Shown here: piece after piece, positions 6,548 through 13,468 of the stretch
Layout of the letters: each line of letters starts with the position of its first letter
How positions within the stretch are numbered: position 1 is the stretch's first letter
Source of the DNA: JAAXGI01 sp963579625
Lineage (GTDB): Bacteria; Gemmatimonadota; Gemmatimonadetes; Longimicrobiales; Gaopeijiaceae
Length of the DNA: 22,432 nt
Assembly: GCA_963579625.1 (NCBI GenBank)
Contig: CAUZHN010000035.1
Coordinates: 1 to 22,432, forward strand
Direction: 5' to 3'
Position numbers and translations under genes: made by a program
Notes under the pieces: model-generated
Databases searched by the model: none
Told to the model about the DNA's origin: nothing
Seen by the model: the letters and a program-made list of their open reading frames with translations, nothing else

Positions 6548-8368
6548 ATGGTTGGAGATAACCAATACGTCCTTGGCCTGTCCGCTTTCTACCACGATAG
6601 CGCGGCGTGTTTGTTAAGGGATGGTGAAATTGTGGCGGCTGCACAGGAGGAGCGCTTCACACGCAAAAAGGGCGACTCGAGCTTTCCACAGAATGCGATC
6701 GAGTTTTGCCTCAGGCAGGAAGGAATTGCTCCTAGAGACCTCACTCTCGTCGGTTATTACGATAAGCCACTCCTTAAATTCGAACGAATTCTTGAAACGT
6801 ATATCGGGGTGGCACCACGCGGGTTTTCCTCGTTCGTCAAGGCCGCACCACTGTGGGTCAAGGAAAAGCTCCACATGGAGAAGCGGATCAGGCAAGGACT
6901 CGGATACTCGGGCGAGGTTCTGTATGCTCAGCATCACGAATCTCACGCGGCTAGTGCCTTCTTTCCGTCTCCCTTTGAGGAGGCCGCAATCCTTACTGTG
7001 GATGGTGTAGGAGAATGGGCAACCACTTCAATGGGTATAGGCCGAGGGAATGAGATTGAACTGACCAAAGAGATCCGTTGGCCAGATTCGATTGGGTTGC
7101 TTTACTCCGCCTTCACTTTCTTCACTGGCTTTAAGGTTAACTCTGGAGAGTATAAGCTCATGGGTCTCGCACCCTATGGGCGGCCGATATACACGGAGTT
7201 GATCTACGACGAACTGATAGACTTGGAGCCAGATGGCTCCTTCAGGCTCAACCAAAAGTACTTCAACTATCTGTCTGGCTTAACCATGACAAGCAATGCC
7301 TTTGCGGAACTGTTCAACGGTCCGCCAAGGGTCCCCGAGTCCAGATTGACACAGCGCGAGATGGACCTGGCCTGCTCAGTGCAGAAGGTAGTTGAGGAGG
7401 TCATGCTAACTCTGGCTTCCACGCTGAGCCGGGAGTCGGGCATGGACAATCTCTGCTTGGCCGGTGGCGTTGCGTTGAATTGCGTGGCAAATGGCAGGAT
7501 CCTTCGCGAGGGCCCCTTTCGATCTATCTGGATTCAGCCAGCTGCCGGCGATGCCGGAGGAGCCCTCGGTGTTGCACAGTTGATCTGGCATCGTCATCTC
7601 CGCAAGGGCCGGATTGTCACACCTGGCAAAGATGCTATGCACGGTGCCTACTTAGGCCCCGAATACACAGATGATGACATCCGAGGATATCTTGAATCAC
7701 AGGGCGCCGTCTATAAAGGCCTTGAACGCAGCGATCTCTCAAGAACGGTTGCCGCTATTCTAGCAGACGGAAATACCGTGGGCTGGTTCAACGGACGAAT
7801 GGAGTTCGGGCCTAGAGCGCTTGGGTCCAGGAGTATTCTCGGAGATGCTCGTAGCCCGTCTATGCAGAAGCAAATGAACCTCAAGATCAAGTTTCGCGAG
7901 AGCTTCAGGCCGTTCGCGCCCAGTGTTCTAAGAGAGAGAGCGTCTGATTTTTTTGAGATGGATTGTGAGTCCCCCTATATGCTCCTTGTCGCCCCAGTGA
8001 AAGAGGAGCGCCGCGTCGAGGCCACTGGCGAAGAGCGGGAGTTATGGGGTATCGAACTTCTCAATGTACCTCGGTCCGAGATCCCAGCCGTAACGCATGT
8101 GGATTACTCCGCCAGAATTCAGACGGTGAGTCGCGAGACGAATCCCGACTACCATGCTCTGATCAAGGCGTTTGAGGACAAGACCGGATTCGGAATTGTC
8201 GTCAACACCTCGTTCAACGTGAGGGGAGAGCCTATCGTTTGCAGTCCGCGGGATGCGTACCGGTGCTTCATGCGTACTCAAATGGACTATTTGGTGCTGG
8301 GAACAAACCTCTTGGCGAAAGCAGATCAACCGGAATGGAAGGGAGATGTTGAATGGAAGGACAGATAG
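6548..8368 (+). CDS. Carbamoyltransferase, NodU/CmcH/TobZ family
   Basis: Protein of 606 residues, the full length of this family, which transfers carbamoyl groups from carbamoyl phosphate, via carbamoyl-adenylate, to hydroxyl groups of sugars and natural products. The N-terminal Kae1-like domain has GLSAFYHDSAACLL, the metal-binding HHESHAASA near residues 129-137 (H-x3-H), the VDGVGEW strand, GEYKLMGLAPYG, LAGGVALNCVANG and the nucleotide loop PAAGDAGGALG near residue 333. The C-terminal domain has WFNGRMEFGPRALGSRSILG near 415, FRPFAPSV, and NTSFNVRGEPIVC. No clear ribosome site precedes ATG 6548, and the tRNA-Thr half sits directly upstream, so the natural promoter may have been lost or may lie inside that remnant. 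The gene overlaps the next by 16 bases. Confidence 0.93.
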   Translation: MVGDNQYVLGLSAFYHDSAACLLRDGEIVAAAQEERFTRKKGDSSFPQNAIEFCLRQEGIAPRDLTLVGYYDKPLLKFERILETYIGVAPRGFSSFVKAAPLWVKEKLHMEKRIRQGLGYSGEVLYAQHHESHAASAFFPSPFEEAAILTVDGVGEWATTSMGIGRGNEIELTKEIRWPDSIGLLYSAFTFFTGFKVNSGEYKLMGLAPYGRPIYTELIYDELIDLEPDGSFRLNQKYFNYLSGLTMTSNAFAELFNGPPRVPESRLTQREMDLACSVQKVVEEVMLTLASTLSRESGMDNLCLAGGVALNCVANGRILREGPFRSIWIQPAAGDAGGALGVAQLIWHRHLRKGRIVTPGKDAMHGAYLGPEYTDDDIRGYLESQGAVYKGLERSDLSRTVAAILADGNTVGWFNGRMEFGPRALGSRSILGDARSPSMQKQMNLKIKFRESFRPFAPSVLRERASDFFEMDCESPYMLLVAPVKEERRVEATGEERELWGIELLNVPRSEIPAVTHVDYSARIQTVSRETNPDYHALIKAFEDKTGFGIVVNTSFNVRGEPIVCSPRDAYRCFMRTQMDYLVLGTNLLAKADQPEWKGDVEWKDR

Positions 8369-8748
8369 CAAGCCGGGAGGGTCGCAGATTCGGCTTCACC
8401 ATTGGATCAGCATTTATCGTTCTTGGGGGCATCGCCTGGTGGCGTGATCAGGAAATCTTGTCACAGTTCCTCGCGGGGACCGGTAGCCTACTATTCCTTG
8501 GCGCGCTGATCACACCTAGTTGGCTCAAGCCAATCGAGCGCGGATGGATGTTTATCGCACTCCAGATTTCCAAATTGACAACACCCTTCATAATGGGGAT
8601 CGCCTACTTCATGGTACTGACTCCGATAGCACTTGTGGTTAGGCGAATCAGGGGTAATCCTCTAGAACATTCCCCTGGAAAGCACGGATATTGGTTCTCA
8701 AGTTCAGTTTCGAGTGATCGAAGAACTGATATGCAGCGCCAGTTCTAG
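8353..8748 (+). CDS. SxtJ-like small membrane protein
   Basis: Protein of 131 residues with at least three hydrophobic segments: about 13-30 (GFTIGSAFIVLGGIAWW), 38-54 (FLAGTGSLLFLGALITP) and 68-95 (a long segment ending in MVLTPIALVVRRI). The order, the LKPIERGW loop and the C-terminal RIRGNPL are those of the SxtJ family, first named in saxitoxin clusters and regularly found beside carbamoyltransferases. The biochemical role is unknown; a membrane scaffold for the carbamoyltransferase is often supposed. It overlaps the carbamoyltransferase end by 16 bases and has AAGGGAG upstream of ATG 8353, so the pair is translationally coupled. Confidence 0.8.
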   Translation: MEGQIASREGRRFGFTIGSAFIVLGGIAWWRDQEILSQFLAGTGSLLFLGALITPSWLKPIERGWMFIALQISKLTTPFIMGIAYFMVLTPIALVVRRIRGNPLEHSPGKHGYWFSSSVSSDRRTDMQRQF

Positions 8749-8769
8749 ACGTAGTGAAAGGAAACTAGA

Positions 8770-8919
8770 ATGAACTTGCTGAAAGAGTTCTGGCTGTTTC
8801 TGCGAGTCCGTAAAAAGTGGTGGCTCCTTCCGATCATTATCACACTCGTCGTACTAGGGTCACTCCTGGTATTCGCGCAGAACTCGGTTCTGGCACCGTT
8901 CATTTATACGATTTTCTAA
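8770..8919 (+). CDS. DUF5989 family single-span membrane protein
   Basis: Protein of 49 residues. ATG 8770 has GAAAGGAAACT a few bases upstream. It starts MNLLKEFWLFLRVRKKWWLL, then has one transmembrane helix (residues about 18-36, rich in I, L and V) and ends in SVLAPFIYTIF. This is the DUF5989 pattern: an FLR-x-RKKWWL motif followed by one span and a short periplasmic tail. Such proteins usually lie directly after an SxtJ-like gene, as here (21 bases). Function is unknown; it probably assembles with SxtJ and the carbamoyltransferase at the membrane. Confidence 0.85.
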   Translation: MNLLKEFWLFLRVRKKWWLLPIIITLVVLGSLLVFAQNSVLAPFIYTIF

Positions 8920-8968
8920 CGTTAGAACGGGTGGTGGTGTCGATATTCGCTGCGGTCATACCAAAGGC

Positions 8969-9026
8969 TTGATCCTGACCCACTTCTTCCGCTCATCTCT
9001 TAAACCACAAACTGGGGTCAGTACTT
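8969..9026. repeat. Inverted repeat with TGGGGTCAG-type ends, possible MITE or REP remnant
   Basis: TTGATCCTGACCCAC (8969-8983) and CTGGGGTCAGTACTT (9012-9026) are inverted copies of a GGGTCAG motif about 30 bases apart. Sequences of the type TGGGGTCAG...T are common next to REP-associated Y1 transposases, so this may be the remains of a small non-autonomous element. No transposase is seen. It occupies the gap between the end of the DUF5989 gene and the convergent SGNH hydrolase. Confidence 0.35.
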
Positions 9027-9109
9027 GTGGGAGCCAACACAAATTGCTGACACCCAACCATCCCTTCTGAGAAAATTTAATGGCCTGTCCTTATTTGATT
9101 CTCCCTCTC

Positions 9110-10432
9110 TTACCGGACTGCTAGCCTGCGCTGCTGGGCGCTCTGCAGTCTTGCGATGTCTTTCGCCATCCGCCCTGCCAACAGCCCGTTGCCGTGCGCA
9201 GTGTAGTGGATGATATCCGCATAGACATCGCCGTGCTCCTCCTCGAAGAGCCTGAGTAGATTGATGAAGGCCACATTTTCAACGTCTGAGTACTGCTCAG
9301 CGAGGCTCTGATACACCTCAGCATAACGCTCAAAGGCCGGTAGCATTAGCCCACGGTAGGTGTCCCAGGTGAAAGCCGCTCCACTCATGGTTGAGCGAGT
9401 AGTATGCCACGCTTCGAGTCTCTCACGCTCACCCGCCGTCAGCGGCTTCCATTGATGCGCGTGCGGCTGCAGATAGGCAATCAGAGCCACCTCAGGGTTC
9501 ATGGTCGCATAGGCCCCAAGCGTGTTGAGATTGGACCCAAGGGCTTTGGCGAAGAATTTATCCGACTGGCTCAACTGTCCCGATATGACGTACCACGGGT
9601 ACTCGGCATACAGGTTCCGCAGCGCCGCCGGTTGCCAGCGGCTGATGAGAAGGCGGTTGGCAAGCGTTACGGAGAAGGTGAGGACCTTCGGGGGAGTCGC
9701 CGTTCCGGGGCGCAAGCGGCCATTGAGTGCTTCAAAATAGAGATAGCTGTGGTCGGACCAATTCATAATTCCATGTGGCAGGCCAAGACGATTATGCTCC
9801 AAGACAGCGTTCCATGCGTCGTTGAATCCATCCAGGCTAATCACCATATCAGGTTGCAGATGCACGAGTTGCATTAGGAATGTCATCACCTCAGACCCAG
9901 TGTAGCCGCCACGCAGTCCAAAGTTCAGCACCTGGTACTGAAGCCCTGAATCACCCGTTGTTGCGTTCAACTGCCGCTCTAGCTGGGAGGAAATTGTTTC
10001 CCGGTTATCTGAAGCGCCATCGCCGGCCACGCTACTCCCGCCTAGGAGTAAAATGCGGTAGGCCCCTATCGGTTTCTCTGGGAAGATTGCTAGGGCCGGA
10101 TCGTCATTGCCGTTGCCGATGAAGCCATGCTCATTGACCAAGAGTCCACGATACGCCGATCCTGGTATGTGGCGCATCTGTAGTAACGGATCGAAACTGC
10201 CGTAGTAGTTCGGCGGCAGCCAGGCCGATCGCAGATCGGCGTATCGGTTGCGTGCCGCGTTGTAAAAAGATTGCCCCTCACGTAGGTCGATCGCCAGGAG
10301 GGTGAGTACGGCGATGCCTTCGAAGAGCGCAAACGAGAGCAGTGTCATTGCGACAATCCGTCCAGCGGACCCAGTAGGAATACATGCCACTAACCAGGAT
10401 AAGATCCTGGTCCGCGCACGAGTAGTCGACAA
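9110..10432 (-). CDS. SGNH/GDSL-type hydrolase with N-terminal membrane anchor
   Basis: Protein of about 440 residues. The start is uncertain: TTG 10432 is the longest possibility, with GGAG 11 bases before it; an in-frame ATG lies 28 codons later. A hydrophobic segment at about 25-48 anchors it in the membrane. SGNH blocks are visible: LLLGGSSVAGDG near residue 130 with the nucleophile Ser, NFGLRGGYTG near 170, DGFND near 200 with the block III Asn, and near the end DIIHYTAHGNGLLA with Asp and His in block V spacing. Related hydrolases act as esterases or acyl-transfer partners in surface glycan modification, and often accompany carbamoyltransferase/SxtJ/DUF5989 trios, but here the gene is convergent to that trio. 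Substrate unknown. Confidence 0.75.
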   Translation of the reverse strand: MSTTRARTRILSWLVACIPTGSAGRIVAMTLLSFALFEGIAVLTLLAIDLREGQSFYNAARNRYADLRSAWLPPNYYGSFDPLLQMRHIPGSAYRGLLVNEHGFIGNGNDDPALAIFPEKPIGAYRILLLGGSSVAGDGASDNRETISSQLERQLNATTGDSGLQYQVLNFGLRGGYTGSEVMTFLMQLVHLQPDMVISLDGFNDAWNAVLEHNRLGLPHGIMNWSDHSYLYFEALNGRLRPGTATPPKVLTFSVTLANRLLISRWQPAALRNLYAEYPWYVISGQLSQSDKFFAKALGSNLNTLGAYATMNPEVALIAYLQPHAHQWKPLTAGERERLEAWHTTRSTMSGAAFTWDTYRGLMLPAFERYAEVYQSLAEQYSDVENVAFINLLRLFEEEHGDVYADIIHYTAHGNGLLAGRMAKDIARLQSAQQRRLAVR

Positions 10433-10571
10433 GCGGCTGACAGCTCCATACTAGAGAGTCATCTCGGATGACCGCTCACCATAGAAGGCTACCCCAAGCG
10501 ACGCAAGTAACCTTATGGCGAGTTGGACGGACCGTATGCGAGGTAAAATTCGGGAGTAATACTGATTCTGC

Positions 10572-10671
10572 ATCCCCCCCCTCTGTCGCCAGCAGGGGGT
10601 GTTACTCGTGCGACTTCGCACACATCGCCGCCACTGAAACGCCGTTTCCTGAAAAAATTGGTGGCGCTGCT
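10572..10671 (-). repeat. Dispersed module D, copy 3
   Basis: On the minus strand it reads GCGCCACCAATTTTTTCAGG, AAACGGCGTTTCAGTGGCGG, CGATGTGTGCGAAGTCGCAC, then CCCCCTGCTGGCGACAGAGG and G-tract. The inner hairpin is GAAAC-GGC-GTTTC in this orientation; the outer hairpin pairs CCCCCT with AGGGGG and CTG with CAG. It lies 27 bases after the stop and trailer of an RCC1 gene fragment, which confirms that D is a downstream module. Confidence 0.78.
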
Positions 10672-10697
10672 CCTAGCCCACTCGCATCGGTGTCAGG

Positions 10698-10838
10698 CTA
10701 CCAGTTTCCGCCGACCTTGGTCGGGACGAGCCTCCTGGTCGTCGTACCGTCACCGAGCTGGCCATACTCATTCCACCCCCAACAGTACACTTTGCTCGCT
10801 AGCGTCAAGCCGCAGGTGTGAGCGTCGCCAGAGGCCCT
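10698..10838 (-). pseudogene. 3' fragment of an RCC1-repeat gene
   Basis: About 46 codons on the minus strand encode one and a half RCC1 blades (SGDAHTCGLTL, VYCWGWNEYGQLGDGTTT, VPTKVGGNW, stop). There is no signal peptide, no Big2 part and no start; homology stops near 10835, and the codons further upstream are unrelated. The stop and the trailer CCTGACACCGATGCGAGTGG match those at 3540 and 21865. It is therefore a leftover 3' end of a paralogue of the gene at 1546. The rest of 10433-10875 holds module D copy 3 and no gene. Confidence 0.82.
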
Positions 10839-10875
10839 GGTTGCGTCCGGCTCGAGCACGTGCGATAACGAACGC

Positions 10876-11565
10876 ATGGAGAATGGACCCACACCACACA
10901 TAGCGCTCATCGTCCCTGCGTCCAACACCGTCATGGAGGCCGATTTCGCCCGCGCGGGTTACCCGGACCCCGAAGTCACCGTATGGCGCACTCAGCTAGA
11001 CAGCGTCACGCGCGAGGCCGAAGAGCGAATGCTCGTCGAGGAGCTGCCTGCCCGGCTCGACGAGATCGCACCGACCAAGCCAGACCTCGTCGTCTTCGGT
11101 TGCACCTCCGCGGGCGCGCTCGGCGGCCTCGGCCACGACGCTGCAATCGCCTGGCAGATCCGCGAAGCAACCGGCGCGGATGTCGTGACTGTCATCGGCG
11201 CGATGGGCGAGCACTTCGGCGCGCTCGCCCGAACACAGGTCGCAGTTTTCACGCCATATGCGGGAGAGCTGACCCGTGCGATCGCCGCGTGCGTGAAGGA
11301 GTTGGGCTATTATGTCCCGATGGCCAAGGGGATGGGCCTCGTCGACAACGAGGAGATCGGGAAGGTCACGCCGGACGAGATCGTGTCCTTCGTGAGCAAG
11401 AGCATGCAGGGGCTCAAGCCCGATGCTGTCTTTCTCTCATGTACGAACTGGCGTGCGGTCGAGGCGATCGAGCCGCTAAGTGAGGCACTGGGCCTCCCGG
11501 TCACGACGAGCAACCAGGTCACGCTCGATTCAGTGAGGAGTCGGATGGTTGGGACGAAGCCGTGA
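10876..11565 (+). CDS. Asp/Glu racemase superfamily enzyme, maleate isomerase/EutA-like
   Basis: Protein of 229 residues, normal for this family. The N-terminal IALIVPASNTVMEADF motif is characteristic of maleate cis-trans isomerases, arylmalonate decarboxylases and the EutA/DoeX-like proteins. Both cysteines of the racemase/isomerase type are present: Cys76 in VFGCTSAGALGG and Cys189 in LSCTNWRAVEAI. Arylmalonate decarboxylase has only the second, so an isomerase or racemase is more likely. The substrate cannot be told. Its stop overlaps the start of a 33-codon membrane ORF (GTGA), and a sodium:solute symporter follows, so the operon probably imports and isomerises or racemises a small organic acid or amino acid derivative. 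No good ribosome site precedes ATG 10876. GC content is high, unlike the island to the left. Confidence 0.82.
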   Translation: MENGPTPHIALIVPASNTVMEADFARAGYPDPEVTVWRTQLDSVTREAEERMLVEELPARLDEIAPTKPDLVVFGCTSAGALGGLGHDAAIAWQIREATGADVVTVIGAMGEHFGALARTQVAVFTPYAGELTRAIAACVKELGYYVPMAKGMGLVDNEEIGKVTPDEIVSFVSKSMQGLKPDAVFLSCTNWRAVEAIEPLSEALGLPVTTSNQVTLDSVRSRMVGTKP

Positions 11566-11663
11566 CTGTCTACCTCGTCCTCCTGACCGCGTTTGCGATT
11601 GCCCTCGTGCCGTCGGCTATCATGCTCGTGCTCGAGCGGATGGAACCGGGCGGTCGCGACTAG
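11562..11663 (+). CDS. 33-residue single-span membrane peptide, putative symporter accessory subunit
   Basis: GTG 11562 overlaps the racemase-like stop codon (GTGA), and the TAG stop is directly followed by the symporter ATG, so all three genes are tightly coupled. The peptide begins MTVYLVLLTAFAIALVPS, continues with a hydrophobic stretch to about residue 24, and ends in a charged tail (ERMEPGGRD). A single span with a charged cytosolic end is the usual form of small accessory proteins of sodium:solute symporters. The family cannot be named from sequence alone; the strict coupling is the main evidence that it is real. Confidence 0.7.
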   Translation: MTVYLVLLTAFAIALVPSAIMLVLERMEPGGRD

Positions 11664-13100
11664 ATGGCATCCGGCGACTTAGACCTTACGCTTCTCGCCG
11701 CGTTCGCCTGCTACTCGCTCTTCATCCTTGGCGTTGGCGTCTGGGGCTTCCGTAAGAAGTCCTTCGAGGCATACGCCGTTGCGGAGCGCAATGTCGGGCT
11801 CGGACTCGCCACCAGCGCGTTCGCTGCGACGTTCCTCTCGGCGGTCACGATCATCGGCGTTTCGGGCTATGCGTCGATCAATGGCTGGGCGGCCGCTTCG
11901 TTCACGTGCTACGGATACGCACTCGGGTGGATACTGCTGCTGGTCGCGGCGAAGCGACTCCATCGGGCGCGGCTCAACACGGTCCCCGAGTTCCTGGGGG
12001 TCCGCTACGAGTCGCCCGGCCTCAGGGCGATCGCTGCGCTCACGGTGATTGCCCTCTACTCGATCACACTCGTAGTGCAGCTCCTCGCCGTCGGCATCAC
12101 GATGAACACCCTGATCGGGCTCGACACCACGTTCTCGATCCTGCTGGTCGGCGTGATCTTCGTCAGCTACACGATGCTCGGCGGTCTCGTCTCCGTGCTA
12201 CGGACGGACCTCATCCAAGCGGTGCTATTGGGCGGCGGTGTCCTGCTGGCCGCGGGAGTGGTAATCCTCCAAACCGACGGCGCAGTCATCACCAGCCCCC
12301 CCGAGTCTCTCGGGTCCTTCTTCGGTGGTAGCGTCCAGAGCGCCAGCGACTTCGTCGGCTGGATGCTTGTGTGGGGGCTGGGAATCCCGACGCAGTCGTA
12401 CTACCTACACCGCTTCTACGCGAGCAAGGACGTACGGGTGGCGCGCGGCCAGATCGCCGTCGCCGCCCCGATCGTCATGCTCATTCTTCTTTCGGTGATC
12501 GTCATCGGCACCGGTGCTGGCATGCTGATCCCGCAGGGCGAGGTGGGTGACGGAGCGTTCCCGTACCTCATCAAGAACGTGATCGGGGGCTGGGTCTCCC
12601 TCCCGATCCTGCTCGCGATCACCGCCGCGATTCACTCCACGACCGACGGGCTCCTGCACATCGTCGGGCTCTACTTCTCGGTGGACGTCTATGATGCTCT
12701 TCGCGGTCCGGTCAAGGGACCGAAGTTGCTGAGGGTAAGTCGGACAGCAACGTTCGTATTCGGCGCGACGGTTACGGTCATAGCGGCGTACGTGTCTGCG
12801 AACCCGATCCCGCTCATCAGCCTCGTCGGCGCGATCGCGTGGGGCGGTATGGCGTCGACGCTTTTCGCGCCGCTCTTCCTCGGAATGTTCTGGCCGGGGG
12901 CCACACGGGCTGGTGCGCTGGCGAGCTCGGTCGGCGGGATGGTGTTCGCTCTCTGTGCGTTCACCCTCCGCCGTATGGAGCTCATATCGTTTCACGAGAT
13001 CTATCCCGGAGTGATCGCGTCGCTTCTCCTGATGGTCGGCGTGTCGGCCGTGACGCGACGCGCGTCCGACGCGACGCTGGGCCACTTCTTCCCGGCGTAG
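11664..13100 (+). CDS. Sodium:solute symporter (SSS family)
   Basis: Protein of 478 residues with about 12-13 hydrophobic helices across the full length. It begins with a periplasmic start and TM1 (LLAAFACYSLFILGVGVW), followed by AERNVGLGLATSAFAATFLS, the segment expected to take part in sodium and substrate binding. NTVPEFLGVRYES and the SSS signature region VSYTMLGGLVSVLRTDLIQ near residue 170 are both present. The family couples sodium entry to uptake of sugars, amino acids or carboxylates such as acetate or pantothenate. Given the upstream isomerase/racemase, a carboxylate or amino acid is plausible, but this is inference. Translation is coupled to the 33-codon ORF, whose stop precedes its ATG without a gap. 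Confidence 0.88.
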   Translation: MASGDLDLTLLAAFACYSLFILGVGVWGFRKKSFEAYAVAERNVGLGLATSAFAATFLSAVTIIGVSGYASINGWAAASFTCYGYALGWILLLVAAKRLHRARLNTVPEFLGVRYESPGLRAIAALTVIALYSITLVVQLLAVGITMNTLIGLDTTFSILLVGVIFVSYTMLGGLVSVLRTDLIQAVLLGGGVLLAAGVVILQTDGAVITSPPESLGSFFGGSVQSASDFVGWMLVWGLGIPTQSYYLHRFYASKDVRVARGQIAVAAPIVMLILLSVIVIGTGAGMLIPQGEVGDGAFPYLIKNVIGGWVSLPILLAITAAIHSTTDGLLHIVGLYFSVDVYDALRGPVKGPKLLRVSRTATFVFGATVTVIAAYVSANPIPLISLVGAIAWGGMASTLFAPLFLGMFWPGATRAGALASSVGGMVFALCAFTLRRMELISFHEIYPGVIASLLLMVGVSAVTRRASDATLGHFFPA

Positions 13101-13468
13101 GTTCCGCTCCGGACGCGGCTCCGACGGCTGAGGAGGCCGACCAGCCGTTCCTGTCGATCTGAGAAGTCCTGAGGCCGGTTATGGAACGCCGGTCAGCATC
13201 GCGAGGAGCATCTGCAAGAGGGTGCTCAATATCCCTTCAACTCGTGGGGCGTGGGGTCCAAATGCGCCATCTCGACCGAGGGTGACGCGGCGGAGGCTAC
13301 CCAACCGATAGCAAACTCACCGCATAACGATTGGCTGGGTCTTGGAACAGGAGGAGGGAACCCTCCGTGGTCAATCTCCCGAAAGCACGTAGACGCTGGC
13401 TGCATTTCCGCCTCGGGACCGACCAGTATCTGCCTAGCGGAAATCCTCTCTCCATGTAACACGCTTCA
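13101..13468. other. Gap between the symporter and the convergent hydrolase; no gene recognised
   Basis: I see no ORF with gene-like character, no tRNA and no U or D module. A GC-rich stretch just after the symporter stop could form weak hairpins, but there is no T-run. The two flanking genes converge here, so the stretch probably holds only 3' ends and eroded sequence. Confidence 0.5.

Noticed and set aside
12405..13085. Long minus-strand ORF opposite the symporter, and similar long frames opposite or within the CocE, racemase-like and molybdopterin-subunit genes.
   Set aside because: Shadow frames of high-GC coding sequence with strong third-position bias; composition (Arg/His/Asp-rich) is not protein-like.
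3651..13190. A 15-base identity (CGGTTATGGAACGCC) at 3651-3665 and 13176-13190, considered as a further attachment-site arm.
   Set aside because: One shared 15-mer is about what chance allows in a window of this size with both strands compared, and the flanks do not match.
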